Origin: Thalassomonas viridans | Lineage (GTDB): Bacteria; Pseudomonadota; Gammaproteobacteria; Enterobacterales; Alteromonadaceae | Direction: 5' to 3' | Assembly (NCBI RefSeq): GCF_000948985.2 | Contig: NZ_CP059733.1 | Coordinates: 4,340,001 to 4,404,000, forward strand | DNA: 64,000 nt | In this document: one piece after another, positions 55,298 through 64,000 of the stretch | How the letters are laid out: every line of letters starts with the position of its first letter | Position numbering within the stretch: position 1 is the stretch's first letter | The notes under the pieces: model-generated | Told to the model about the DNA's origin: nothing | Database searches by the model: none | Seen by the model: the letters and a program-made list of their open reading frames with translations, nothing else | Program-made: the position numbers and the translations under genes

Positions 55298-56292
55298 AGA
55301 ATTTCTTAAATAAAATATTTGTCTTCTCAATCCCCCTGACGCGGTAAACCCAACAAAAAGATTTATTGTCAACTACGGCGGAATTGACCTACTCCTAAGA
55401 AGTGTTCTCCTTAATTGTTAAACTCAATTATTCTGATATATGTTTTACTAATTCGTTCGTAGTAAGTCAAATTTAATTGGCATTTAATGCCTGCCGATAT
55501 ATGACTTGACATTTACATTATCATCATAACAAAGGAAAATCAAAGAACAAAAACCTTGTTTTTCAATCAACTAATATATAGCTAATAAAAAGAAAATACA
55601 TTTTTCCATGCGAAGCCTGAAGAAATATTTTTTCATTTTCCCTTCTGCTACAGCCCGGGACATGCGCAAAAAAAAAGCAGCAGGATATATTTCACCTCAG
55701 CGAAACTTGGCTCAGTTAGCTCTCCGGAGGCAGGTTTTCCCGGCAGGTTTTTCACAGCCGTTTTGCTAAAAAAGGGGTGGGGAAAACGACAAAGAATAAC
55801 AGACACGGCCACGGTAAATTTTTTTGCATTTTTATTTCCTGAAATTTTACTTTTTTCTCCGGTTGGAAAGCAAATTGTTCGAGTTTTAGCCAGAGGCCAG
55901 ACGCCCCGGTGCTTGCACTGCCTTCTCTCCCAGCTTTTAAGTTAAATAAAGTGTTAATCTTGACTAAAATTCTTGTAAGAAATCGCCTATTTATAATGCA
56001 GATAATCGGCATTAATCTCGCAGAGATGCCGGATTTCCGGGATTGATTTACCCAATAAATCACTCGGTACAGCTGTCATATATAGTGGTTTTAGTAAGAG
56101 AGCCGGCACTTATTTCCGTAAATTTGCAACAGATAATATGCAGTAACCGCAACATCAAGGTCTTCTGTCGGGAAAGTCACAGCTTAATAGTACACAGCAT
56201 CACCGGCTGAAAAAGGCGCCAGAGTTCTCCTGTAAAGCGGCCTTGTAAAGAGAGCTAAACAGCCCCCACAACGCCTTTTCCGGTAACAAAAA

Positions 56293-56317
56293 AAAGCTCC
56301 GGCAATACCGGAGCTTT
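56293..56317 (-). terminator. terminator of ppiD
   Basis: AAAGCTCCGG / CCGGAGCTTT 10 bp stem with a CAATA loop; on the minus strand followed by a T-run. It lies about 70 bp after the ppiD stop. Confidence 0.88.
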
Positions 56318-56346
56318 GTCAGGGGAGCCGCCCCTGGCGGCCCTGG

Positions 56347-56374
56347 TTCCTTAACTCAGAAGTGAATTAAGGAA
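56347..56374 (-). other. hairpin between ppiD stop and its terminator
   Basis: TTCCTTAA / TTAAGGAA, an 8 bp stem with a 12 nt loop. It begins 12 bp after the stop codon and may stabilise the 3' end. Confidence 0.5.
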
Positions 56375-56385
56375 ATCAGATCCTG

Positions 56386-58293
56386 TTAAAGTATAGAGGT
56401 AGGTTCTGCAACCGTTCTGCGGGTGATCTTGGCATCTACCTTTAATGAGTCCACATAACTCTTGTAAGCCGATTGCGCTAACTGGGACGTCTGCTGCTGA
56501 CGCTGGCTCTCGCTTTCCTCGGCTTCGCCCGGCTTAACCGCTTCCACCTGGATTAAAGCCTGGTCGCCGTTGGCAAGTGCCGTGATTGCCACCGACAAGC
56601 TGTCGGCGGTAGGATGGGCCAGGACGAAAGCCTCGCGGCTGATGCTGCCATCAATGCCGGCATTACTGCGTCCGATATCGGCTTTAACTTCGAAGCTGCT
56701 GTTAACCTCAGCCAGGGCTTCGCTGATATCTTGCCCGGCTTTTAACTGCGCCAGTAATTCATCGGCAAGCGTTTTTGCTTTTTCTGCAGCCTTTTTAGTC
56801 ACCAGCTCGGTTTTAATTTGCTCCTGGACTTCACTCAAAGGCTTAATATTCGCTTCCTTATACTCGTTAAGCCTAAGCACTACCACCAGCTCATCACCAA
56901 CTTCAATAACATCGGAATTAACATTATCGTTCAGCACTAACTCGGAGAAAGCAGCGTTGATCACTTTGGCATCGTTAAATGGCGCCATATTGCCGGCACG
57001 TTTTAACCAGGCAGAACTCTGCACCTGAGCATTGACGGCAGCAGCGGCATCATCCAGGCTGTCCGGGAATTCAAAACTTACTGTCGCCAGTTCCTGCTGT
57101 AATTCGAAAAACTTATCCCGAGCCCTGTCGTTGCTCAGTTGTGCCTGCAACTCATCGCGCAACTCGGCTAACGGCGTTGTTTTTTCAGGTTTGATATCTG
57201 TTAGCTTGATGATGTGATAGCCAAAGCTGGTTTTGACGATTTCGCTGACCGCACCGACTTCTGCCAGGGCAAAAGCCGACTTATCAAACTCTTCATCCAT
57301 AACGCCCGGCTCAATCCAATCCAGGTCACCGCCGTTCTCGCCGCTAAAGGTATCATCCGATTCTGTTTTTGCCAGCTCGGCAAAGTCTTCACCCTGCTTG
57401 ATACGCGCTAAAACAGCTTCGGCCTTAGTTTCCGCCGCGGCTTCGTCGTCACCAAACTCCAGCAGAATGTGGGCCAGACGACGCTGCTCTACCGTACGGT
57501 AGCTCTCGATATTTTCCTGGTAATAAGTTTCGACATCCTGATCTGATACCTGGATATCTTTGGCTATGTCATTAACATCCAAGGCGATATAATCAACTTT
57601 AACCTGTTCCTGATTTTGAAAACGTTGCTGGTTTTCCTGATAGAAGGTATTGATTTCATCATCACTCACCGACATATCTGCCTTAAACTGCTCGGCACCG
57701 ATCACGGCGTAACGGATGTCACGCTTTTGATTTTGCAATGCTGAAAGCATTTTTTCCTGGTACGGCAAGTTAAACTCACTCACTACAAGCGCCTGGCTTA
57801 GCTGGCGGCGGCTCATTTCAACCCTGAGGTAATCGCGGAAATCTGAAGACTGGAAAAAACCTGCCTGGTTGATGATGGCCAGATAGCGGTTGTTATCAAA
57901 AACTCCGTCAACCTGGAATTCAGGCATTTCACGAATCGTTTTTTTCAGGCGCTCGTCGGAAATACGGATGGCCAGGTCGTTTGTGCTTTGGTCAATGAGT
58001 TTTTCATTGATCAGATTATCCAGGACGCCGTTACGGAAATTGGCCATGTAATTGCTATCGGCCGATAACGTATCGAACATCTGGCCAAACTGCTGCGCCA
58101 TCCGGTTACGCTGCGCCTGATAAGCCTTATCAAAATCGATTTGCGATATTTTTTCACCGTTAACTTCTGCTACCGAGGTATCAACGGCATTGGTATAACT
58201 ACCTATCCCGGCAACGGCGAAGGTCAAAATAATAAAGCCAAGTATGATTTTGGCAATCATTCCCTGAGAACTTTCTCTAATATTTTCTAACAT
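56386..58293 (-). CDS. ppiD: periplasmic folding chaperone PpiD
   Basis: Inner-membrane-anchored chaperone of the SurA/parvulin family, 635 residues (E. coli 623). The anchor helix is at 13-34 (MIAKIILGFIILTFAVAGIGS); the N-terminal SurA-like chaperone region follows. The parvulin domain is at about 265-365 (RRLAHILLEFGDDE and GGDLDWIEPGVMDEEFDKSAF), then a C-terminal helical domain. E. coli PpiD helps proteins leave the Sec translocon and needs no isomerase activity. Follows hupB as in E. coli, but a terminator separates them. Confidence 0.96.
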   Translation of the reverse strand: MLENIRESSQGMIAKIILGFIILTFAVAGIGSYTNAVDTSVAEVNGEKISQIDFDKAYQAQRNRMAQQFGQMFDTLSADSNYMANFRNGVLDNLINEKLIDQSTNDLAIRISDERLKKTIREMPEFQVDGVFDNNRYLAIINQAGFFQSSDFRDYLRVEMSRRQLSQALVVSEFNLPYQEKMLSALQNQKRDIRYAVIGAEQFKADMSVSDDEINTFYQENQQRFQNQEQVKVDYIALDVNDIAKDIQVSDQDVETYYQENIESYRTVEQRRLAHILLEFGDDEAAAETKAEAVLARIKQGEDFAELAKTESDDTFSGENGGDLDWIEPGVMDEEFDKSAFALAEVGAVSEIVKTSFGYHIIKLTDIKPEKTTPLAELRDELQAQLSNDRARDKFFELQQELATVSFEFPDSLDDAAAAVNAQVQSSAWLKRAGNMAPFNDAKVINAAFSELVLNDNVNSDVIEVGDELVVVLRLNEYKEANIKPLSEVQEQIKTELVTKKAAEKAKTLADELLAQLKAGQDISEALAEVNSSFEVKADIGRSNAGIDGSISREAFVLAHPTADSLSVAITALANGDQALIQVEAVKPGEAEESESQRQQQTSQLAQSAYKSYVDSLKVDAKITRRTVAEPTSIL

Positions 58294-58505
58294 CTTTGTC
58301 TCTTATACACTTAGGGTGCTAACTTTGTGCGCGATTTTAGCAGATGCAAGGCTTCGCTTGAAGTCACAAAAGCAAAAAATAATATCAATATCGCCCTGAT
58401 TCCTGCCTCCCGTGTCAGGCGGGTTTTAACCAGTAAACGAGTATTTGCACGACTCTTTAGATTCAATCGGCGGGTTCAAGTTCAGTTAAAGCCCGTCCAG
58501 AAAAC

Positions 58506-58531
58506 AAAAGACCACCCTTAGGTGGTCTTTT
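58506..58531. terminator. terminator of hupB
   Basis: An 11 bp stem AAAAGACCACC / GGTGGTCTTTT with a CTTA loop, 24 bp after the hupB stop on the minus strand. Confidence 0.9.
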
Positions 58532-58554
58532 TAATCAATACAATAAACGCTCAA

Positions 58555-58827
58555 TTAATTACACGCGTCTTTTAATGCTTTACCAGCTTTGAAAGAAGGT
58601 ATTTTAGCAGCAGCGATTTCAATCGTTGCACCCGTTTGAGGGTTACGACCGGTGCGCGCTGCGCGGTCACGTACAGAGAAAGTACCGAAACCAACTAGAG
58701 CCACTTGCTCACCACTTTTTAATTCTTCAGTTACTGCATCAATGAACGAATCTAGAGCACGTCCGGCAGCAGCTTTTGAAATGTCTGCACCAGCAGCAAT
58801 TTTCTCGATTAGTTGAGACTTATTCAC
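58555..58827 (-). CDS. hupB: DNA-binding protein HU-beta
   Basis: 90-residue histone-like protein that bends and compacts DNA. It has the standard HU body: [20 protein letters not shown], the [25 protein letters not shown] arm with the DNA-intercalating proline, and the C-terminal [13 protein letters not shown]. Lies between lon and ppiD as in enterobacteria. Its own terminator follows. Confidence 0.98.
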   Translation of the reverse strand: MNKSQLIEKIAAGADISKAAAGRALDSFIDAVTEELKSGEQVALVGFGTFSVRDRAARTGRNPQTGATIEIAAAKIPSFKAGKALKDACN

Positions 58828-59108
58828 AGTGTCTTCCCCTTCAATTGTTATTATTCAGCGCCATTTTTTTTGTTAGCGTTCTTTTAAGAGACCGTTTATA
58901 ACAAGCTTCTTTTTGAACATCAAGCGCTGAGTTAAAGAAATTTATAAAAGATAATTTTCTTTATCTTTAACCAGACCCCTTGTTGTTATTGGTGTCCAGC
59001 GTTATAAGCGTCCTTAACTTACCATAGTTTCAGCGTTTGAAAAGCGATAATTCACGATTTACCGCTTTTTTTTGCATTTTTTCGGAAAATTATCGTCTAT
59101 ATGGTTAA

Positions 59109-61457
59109 TTAAGCTTCAATTTTCCACTTTTCAACCGGCTGTTCCAGGGCCAGATCCAGCACTTCATCGATCCATTTAACCGGATGAATAGCCAGATCCG
59201 CCTTAACATTTTCAGGAATTTCTTTTAAATCCCTTTCATTGTCTTTCGGGATCACCACTGTCTTGATACCGCCGCGATGCGCCGCCAACAGTTTCTCTTT
59301 CAGGCCGCCGATAGCCAGCACCTCTCCCCTCAGGGTGATTTCGCCTGTCATGGCAACATCCGCTTTTACCGGATTTCCGGTCAGGCTGGAGACTAGCGCG
59401 GTACACATACCGATACCGGCACTCGGACCATCCTTAGGCGTGGCCCCTTCCGGAACATGCACATGGATATCACGTTTTTCATGGAAATCACTGTTGATGC
59501 GCAGCATTTCCTGGCGGCTGCGTACTACCGTCATCGCTGCCTGGATAGATTCCTGCATCACATCCCCTAGCGAGCCGGTATAGGTCAGTTTGCCTTTACC
59601 CGGCACCGAAGCGGTTTCTATGGTCAGCAACTCGCCGCCCACTTCCGTCCAGGCAAGCCCGGTCACCAGGCCAACGCGGTTTTCATCGTCCGCTTTGCCA
59701 TAATCAAAGCGCTGCACCCCCAGGTATTCCTGCAGGTTATCCTGAGTGATCACTACCTTTTTCAGGCTTTTATCTAAAAGAATGGCTTTCACGGCTTTAC
59801 GGCATAACTTTGAAATTTCCCGCTCCAGGCTACGCACGCCCGCCTCACGGGTGTAATAACGGATAATGCCGATAATCGCGCTTTCATCGATTTCAATTTC
59901 GGCCGGTTTTAAACCGTTGCGTTCGATTTGCTTGGTCAGTAAATGACGGGTAGCGATATTAAGCTTTTCATCTTCGGTGTAGCCGGACAGGCGGATGACT
60001 TCCATACGGTCAAGCAAAGGCCCCGGAATATTCATGCTGTTAGAGGTCGCCACAAACATAACATCGGATAAGTCATAATCTACTTCCAGGTAGTGATCAT
60101 TAAAGCTGCTGTTTTGTTCCGGATCCAGCACTTCAAGCAGCGCCGAAGCCGGATCACCGCGCATATCCGAAGCCATCTTATCGATTTCATCCAGCAAGAA
60201 CAGCGGGTTCTTCACCCCGACTTTCGCTATTTTCTGGATCAACTTACCCGGCAAAGAGCCGATATAAGTGCGGCGGTGACCGCGAATCTCCGCTTCGTCC
60301 CTGACCCCACCTAAGGCCATACGTACATATTTACGGCCGGTAGACTTGGCAATGGATTGGCCAAGGGAGGTTTTACCTACCCCGGGAGGACCCACTAAAC
60401 ATAAAATAGGTCCTTTAAGCTGGTTAACCCGCTGCTGCACCGCCAAATACTCGATAATACGCTCTTTGACCTTCTCCAAACCATAATGATCTTTTTCCAA
60501 AACTTCCTCGGCAAGCTTTAAATTACGCTTCAGCTTGCTGCGCTTTTTCCAGGGAACACTGATCATCCAGTCAATATAACTACGCACTACGGTCGCTTCT
60601 GCAGACATGGGCGACATCATCTTCAGCTTTTGCAGTTCCGCCAGGGTTTTTTCTTTCGCTTCTTTCGGCATTTGCGCTTCATCGATGCGCTTGGTCATTT
60701 GCTCCGCTTCATCCGGAACATCGTCCATTTCACCCAGCTCTTTCTGGATGGCCTTCATTTGCTCGTTAAGATAATATTCCCGCTGGCTTTTCTCCATCTG
60801 CTTTTTCACACGGGTACGGATCTTTTTCTCCACCTGGAGTAAATCGATTTCACCTTCCATCAGCGCCATCAGATATTCTAGGCGCTCGGCAACATCGTTA
60901 ATTTCCAGTACTTTCTGCTTGTCCAGCAGTTTCAGCGGCATATGGGCCGCCATAGTGTCCGCCAGCTGCTCAGGATCGTCGATACCGGAAACCGAAGTCA
61001 GCACCTCGGGAGGAATTTTTTTGTTTAACTTAACATAACCTTCAAACTGGGAGACAGCCGAACGCACCAGGACTTCACTTTCGACTTCCGCCGAAGCAAT
61101 CGGCGTCAAAAATTCGATATCGGCAGTGAAATATTCCGTAGTCTGCACAAATTGCTTGATGGCAGCTCTTTGCACCCCTTCCACCAATACCTTAACGGTA
61201 CCGTCGGGCAATTTCAGCATTTGTAAAATGGTGGCCACCGTACCGGTCAGGTAAACATCATCTTCAGTCGGATCATCAACGGATGCATCTTTTTGGGCCA
61301 CCAGAAAAATTTGCTTGTCATTGTCCATCGCAATATCCAGACAACGAATCGATTTTTCCCGGCCGACAAACAATGGAATAACCATTTGTGGATAAACGAC
61401 GACATCTCGCAAGGCTAATACTGGGATATCACTTACACCAGATAACTCTTTGGTCAT
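59109..61457 (-). CDS. lon: ATP-dependent protease Lon
   Basis: Degrades misfolded and regulatory proteins. 782 residues (E. coli 784). The N-terminal substrate-binding domain leads to the AAA+ module with Walker [13 protein letters not shown] (about 356) and Walker [10 protein letters not shown]. The Ser-Lys catalytic dyad is Ser679 ([11 protein letters not shown]) and Lys722 (GGLKEKLLA). ATG 61457. A sigma32-type promoter lies at 61553-61581, so heat induction is expected. Confidence 0.98.
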   Translation of the reverse strand: MTKELSGVSDIPVLALRDVVVYPQMVIPLFVGREKSIRCLDIAMDNDKQIFLVAQKDASVDDPTEDDVYLTGTVATILQMLKLPDGTVKVLVEGVQRAAIKQFVQTTEYFTADIEFLTPIASAEVESEVLVRSAVSQFEGYVKLNKKIPPEVLTSVSGIDDPEQLADTMAAHMPLKLLDKQKVLEINDVAERLEYLMALMEGEIDLLQVEKKIRTRVKKQMEKSQREYYLNEQMKAIQKELGEMDDVPDEAEQMTKRIDEAQMPKEAKEKTLAELQKLKMMSPMSAEATVVRSYIDWMISVPWKKRSKLKRNLKLAEEVLEKDHYGLEKVKERIIEYLAVQQRVNQLKGPILCLVGPPGVGKTSLGQSIAKSTGRKYVRMALGGVRDEAEIRGHRRTYIGSLPGKLIQKIAKVGVKNPLFLLDEIDKMASDMRGDPASALLEVLDPEQNSSFNDHYLEVDYDLSDVMFVATSNSMNIPGPLLDRMEVIRLSGYTEDEKLNIATRHLLTKQIERNGLKPAEIEIDESAIIGIIRYYTREAGVRSLEREISKLCRKAVKAILLDKSLKKVVITQDNLQEYLGVQRFDYGKADDENRVGLVTGLAWTEVGGELLTIETASVPGKGKLTYTGSLGDVMQESIQAAMTVVRSRQEMLRINSDFHEKRDIHVHVPEGATPKDGPSAGIGMCTALVSSLTGNPVKADVAMTGEITLRGEVLAIGGLKEKLLAAHRGGIKTVVIPKDNERDLKEIPENVKADLAIHPVKWIDEVLDLALEQPVEKWKIEA

Positions 61458-61552
61458 AGGTTACTCTCTTGGAAATTTATATGAGGTGAACGGTAATTGC
61501 TTGTACCTTTTTTTTCTAACATTTTATGTACAATCTTATAAAGCTTTAAAAG

Positions 61553-61581
61553 TATATGGGGATATTCAAGTATCTTTCAAC
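61553..61581 (-). promoter_or_regulatory. sigma32 heat-shock promoter of lon
   Basis: On the minus strand GTTGAAA (61581-61575), then CCCCATATA (61561-61553) with a 14 nt spacer counted from GTTGAA. This is nearly the sigma32 consensus and lies about 95 nt upstream of the lon start. Confidence 0.85.
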
Positions 61582-61592
61582 ACAGGAACAAA

Positions 61593-61618
61593 AAAAAAGA
61601 GCCTAAAGGCTCTTTTTT
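61593..61618. terminator. terminator of clpX
   Basis: An 11 bp stem AAAAAAGAGCC / GGCTCTTTTTT with a TAAA loop, 19 bp after the clpX stop and directly upstream of the lon promoter. Confidence 0.92.
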
Positions 61619-61636
61619 AAAGAAAGTGGTTAAAAA

Positions 61637-62917
61637 TTAACTATCTGACGCCGCCTGATCTTGCTGGGCTTCATACATGATAATAGGCTTGGACTCCCCT
61701 TTTATCACGGCTTCATCCACAACAACCTTGCTGGCATTTTCCATCGAAGGCAGCTCGTACATGGTATCGAGTAACACCCCCTCAACAATTGACCGCAGGC
61801 CGCGGGCACCGGTTTTGCGGACCATAGCTTTATGGGCAATAGCCAGTAAAGCATCTTTCCTGAACTCCAGTTCCACTTTTTCCATATCGAACAGGGCCAT
61901 AAACTGCTTGGTCAGGGCATTTTTCGGCTCCTGCAAAATCTGCACCAGGGCCTCTTCATCAAGCTCGGTTAAAGTCGCCACCACAGGCAAACGGCCGATA
62001 AATTCCGGGATAAGGCCATATTTCACCAAATCTTCCGGCTCGACATCCTGGAAGCGCTCGGTCAGGCTCTTGTCGGAATCTTTGCCTTTAACTTCAGCGC
62101 CAAAGCCTATGCCGGTACCCGTATGGCACCTTTGCTCGATCACCTTATCCAGGCCGGCGAAAGCACCGCCGCAAATAAAGAGGATTTTTGAGGTATCCAC
62201 CTGCAAAAATTCCTGTTGCGGATGTTTACGGCCACCCTGCGGGGGAACGGAAGCAATCGTGCCCTCAATCAATTTCAGCAACGCCTGCTGCACCCCTTCG
62301 CCGGAAACGTCGCGGGTAATGGACGGGTTATCGGACTTGCGGGAGATTTTATCGATCTCGTCGATATAAACGATACCACGCTGGGCTTTTTCAACGTCGT
62401 AGTCACATTTTTGCAACAACTTCTGGATAATATTTTCTACGTCCTCCCCCACATAACCGGCTTCGGTTAAAGTGGTGGCGTCAGCCATAGTGAAAGGCAC
62501 GTCAAGCAATCTTGCCAGGGTTTCCGCCAGTAACGTCTTACCGCTACCGGTAGGGCCGATCAACAGGATATTACTCTTACCCAGCTCAACGCCGTTATGG
62601 GAGTCGCCGTTACGTAAACGCTTGTAATGGTTGTATACGGCAACCGCCAACACCTTTTTCGCATGTTCCTGACCAATAACGTAATCATCCAGGCTGGCAC
62701 GGATATCTATGGGAGAAGGTAAGCTTTCCTTGTCTTGCTTAGGTGCAATTTCCTTGATTTCTTCACGTATGATGTCATTGCATAATTCAACACATTCATC
62801 GCAAATAAACACTGATGGCCCCGCAATTAATTTGCGTACCTCATGCTGGCTTTTACCGCAGAAAGAACAATACAGTAACTTGCCGTTATCACCGTCACCT
62901 TTTTTCATATCGGTCAT
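61637..62917 (-). CDS. clpX: ATP-dependent Clp protease, ATP-binding subunit ClpX
   Basis: AAA+ unfoldase that feeds substrates to ClpP. 426 residues (E. coli 424). The N-terminal C4 zinc-binding domain is [11 protein letters not shown] with CDECVELC. Walker A is [15 protein letters not shown], Walker [10 protein letters not shown]; the pore loop GYVGEDVE and the ClpP-contacting IGF loop ([10 protein letters not shown]) are visible. ATG 62917. It follows clpP by 81 bp and is likely cotranscribed with it. Confidence 0.98.
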   Translation of the reverse strand: MTDMKKGDGDNGKLLYCSFCGKSQHEVRKLIAGPSVFICDECVELCNDIIREEIKEIAPKQDKESLPSPIDIRASLDDYVIGQEHAKKVLAVAVYNHYKRLRNGDSHNGVELGKSNILLIGPTGSGKTLLAETLARLLDVPFTMADATTLTEAGYVGEDVENIIQKLLQKCDYDVEKAQRGIVYIDEIDKISRKSDNPSITRDVSGEGVQQALLKLIEGTIASVPPQGGRKHPQQEFLQVDTSKILFICGGAFAGLDKVIEQRCHTGTGIGFGAEVKGKDSDKSLTERFQDVEPEDLVKYGLIPEFIGRLPVVATLTELDEEALVQILQEPKNALTKQFMALFDMEKVELEFRKDALLAIAHKAMVRKTGARGLRSIVEGVLLDTMYELPSMENASKVVVDEAVIKGESKPIIMYEAQQDQAASDS

Positions 62918-62998
62918 ACGGTACCTCTAAATAAATTAATTTCTAAGTTTAATACAATTAAGTATTTCATAAATCGCGCAGATAACAATAAGGATAAA

Positions 62999-63637
62999 TT
63001 ATTTATCGTTTCTATGTTCTAATATGGCATCAACTAAGCCATATTCAACCGCACTTTCTGCACTTAAGAAATTATCCCGGTCGGTATCCTGACTTACTTT
63101 GTCAATCGGTTGTCCGGTATGCTCGGCCATCAAGGTATTTAACTTATCCTTGATATATAAAATTTCTTTGGCGTGGATCTCAAAATCGGATGCCTGTCCC
63201 TGGAAGCCGCCAAGCGGCTGATGAATCATCACCCTGGCATTCGGCAGGCAGTAACGTTTGCCTTTTTCACCGCCGGATAACAAAAAGGCCCCCATGCTGG
63301 CCGCCTGCCCGATACATACGGTACTGATATTCGGCTTAATAAACTTCATGGTATCGTATATGGCAAGGCCAGCCGTCACTGAGCCGCCGGGGGAGTTAAT
63401 ATATAAATAAATGTCTTTTTCCGGGCTTTCAGACTCCAAGAATAGCAACTGGGCAATGATCAGATTTGCCATATGGTCTTCTACCTGACCACACAAGAAG
63501 ATTACCCGTTCTTTTAATAACCGAGAATAGATATCGTAGGAACGCTCCCCTTTGGCGGTTTGCTCTACCACCATAGGCACTAATGCGCTTTCTGTAATGC
63601 TTGTTAAATCGTGAGAATTTTTATGAGAAGTAAACAA
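62999..63637 (-). CDS. clpP: ATP-dependent Clp protease, proteolytic subunit ClpP
   Basis: Serine protease forming the Clp tetradecamer. 212 residues from a TTG start at 63637: TAAGGA lies 7 nt upstream, and no ATG in frame is better. The ATG at 63688 falls inside a terminator hairpin and is rejected. Catalytic Ser114 ([11 protein letters not shown]) and His139 (MIHQPLGG) are present, with the Asp in [10 protein letters not shown]. The N-terminal propeptide ([16 protein letters not shown]) is slightly longer than in E. coli. Lies between tig and clpX. Confidence 0.96.
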   Translation of the reverse strand: MFTSHKNSHDLTSITESALVPMVVEQTAKGERSYDIYSRLLKERVIFLCGQVEDHMANLIIAQLLFLESESPEKDIYLYINSPGGSVTAGLAIYDTMKFIKPNISTVCIGQAASMGAFLLSGGEKGKRYCLPNARVMIHQPLGGFQGQASDFEIHAKEILYIKDKLNTLMAEHTGQPIDKVSQDTDRDNFLSAESAVEYGLVDAILEHRNDK

Positions 63638-63658
63638 CAGATAGTCCTTAATATAAAA

Positions 63659-63690
63659 AAATGGCTTATATGCACCCATATAAGCCATTT
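63659..63690 (-). terminator. terminator between tig and clpP
   Basis: A perfect 14 bp stem AAATGGCTTATATG / CATATAAGCCATTT with a 4 nt loop, followed on the minus strand by a T-run. It separates tig from clpP, so clpP expression depends on read-through or on a promoter inside tig. Confidence 0.93.
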
Positions 63691-63723
63691 AAGCTATTGA
63701 TTAGCCGAATGTCAATCGAAAGC

Positions 63724-64000
63724 TTACTTAGCTTGCGGATTCATAATATCCTTGAAGCTGCCTTCAACGTCTTTCACCGCTGCTTTTTCAAGTAACAAGT
63801 CAACAGCCTGCTCTTCCAGGGCAACATTTTGCATTTGCTGGTTAAGTTCTTTGTTGCTGGTGTAGTAGTCGATGACTTCTTGCGGATCTTCGTAAGCAGA
63901 AGCAGCAGACTCGATCAGCTCCTTAACTTTTGCTTCGTCAACTTTTAATTCGTTAACCTTGATCACTTCGCCCAGTAACAGGCCAACTTTTACGCGACGC
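63724..64000 (-). CDS. tig: trigger factor (3' end only)
   Basis: C-terminal 91 codons of the ribosome-associated chaperone and prolyl isomerase; the 5' part lies beyond the window. The visible part reads [20 protein letters not shown] (first complete codon at 63999) and continues [20 protein letters not shown], typical of the trigger-factor C-terminal chaperone arms. It ends MNPQAK. The order tig-clpP-clpX-lon is conserved in gammaproteobacteria. Confidence 0.95.
   Translation of the reverse strand, partial: RRVKVGLLLGEVIKVNELKVDEAKVKELIESAASAYEDPQEVIDYYTSNKELNQQMQNVALEEQAVDLLLEKAAVKDVEGSFKDIMNPQAK

Larger units (their letters stand above)
55126..56385. other. 1.26 kb gene-poor region upstream of the TonB2 operon
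   Basis: The longest spacer in the window. It contains a weak Fur-like box (55279-55297) and long AT-rich stretches, and it ends with the ppiD terminator and a second hairpin. A 103-codon minus-strand frame at 55752-56063 has no ribosome site and no recognisable protein character, so I do not call it. A decayed gene or a small RNA cannot be excluded. Confidence 0.5.

Noticed and set aside
55752..56063. 103-codon minus-strand ORF in the long spacer
   Set aside because: No ribosome site, unusual residue mix and no domain character; it ends near chance-level open frames in AT-rich DNA.
63638..63688. 17-residue N-terminal extension of ClpP
   Set aside because: It is encoded by the tig terminator hairpin; the TTG start has a far better ribosome site.

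Overview
This window is chromosomal DNA of a marine gammaproteobacterium. Gene content and order point to the Alteromonadales, most likely a Colwelliaceae/Thalassomonas-like organism; this is inferred from protein families and synteny, with no 16S to confirm it. Core blocks match the enterobacterial order: fadD-(hydrolase)-slp-(two inserts)-tsaB-yoaA, hisL-GDCBHAFI, apt-dnaX-ybaB-recR-htpG-adk and tig-clpP-clpX-lon-hupB-ppiD. A TtpC-TonB2-ExbB2-ExbD2 operon of the Vibrio/Alteromonadales type is also present.

Layout. 1-2400: topA (3' end outside). 2940-7888: arginase-family hydrolase, a Big_1-type surface lipoprotein and a dicarboxylate/amino-acid symporter. 7995-11558: a large unknown protein, a complete IS1595-family element with its target duplication, and a membrane-anchored glutaredoxin-like protein. 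11876-18564: a tiny Cys-rich secreted peptide, tpm, sohB, three tandem hairpin repeats, a Pla-1/cef-VolA type lipase lipoprotein, yciK and an unknown secreted protein. 18650-26051: fadD to yoaA, all on the minus strand. 26204-28393: a small accessory zone with an AT-rich membrane protein, an MNT-HEPN single-chain protein, a second Cys-rich peptide and a short acidic protein. 28625-36109: the complete histidine operon with leader peptide and attenuator. 36273-40917: a TPR-PAS histidine kinase, small proteins, a MAPEG protein and adk. 41224-48167: htpG, recR, ybaB, dnaX (with a -1 frameshift signal), apt, a lone receiver protein and a 40-residue membrane protein behind an FNR-like box. 48421-49979: a repetitive EGKCG-type precursor (HvfA-like copper-binding RiPP) and dusC. 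50173-55125: the TonB2 energy-transduction operon. 56386-64000: ppiD, hupB, lon, clpX, clpP and the 3' end of tig, a protein quality-control cluster.

Points most worth a second look: (i) the orphan EGKCG-repeat precursor without its modification enzymes nearby; (ii) two unlinked, tiny secreted peptides sharing one cysteine framework (C-x6-C-x9-C-x6-C core); (iii) three 52-53 bp tandem repeats whose inner hairpin shows compensatory base changes; (iv) a complete dnaX programmed-frameshift cassette placed after an unusually long acidic linker; (v) an IS1595 insertion inside the loop of a pre-existing inverted repeat; (vi) a single-chain MNT-HEPN protein. Several genes use TTG or GTG starts supported by Shine-Dalgarno spacing or homology (sohB, clpP, hisH, the TPR kinase). 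No tRNA, rRNA, CRISPR array or prophage was seen.
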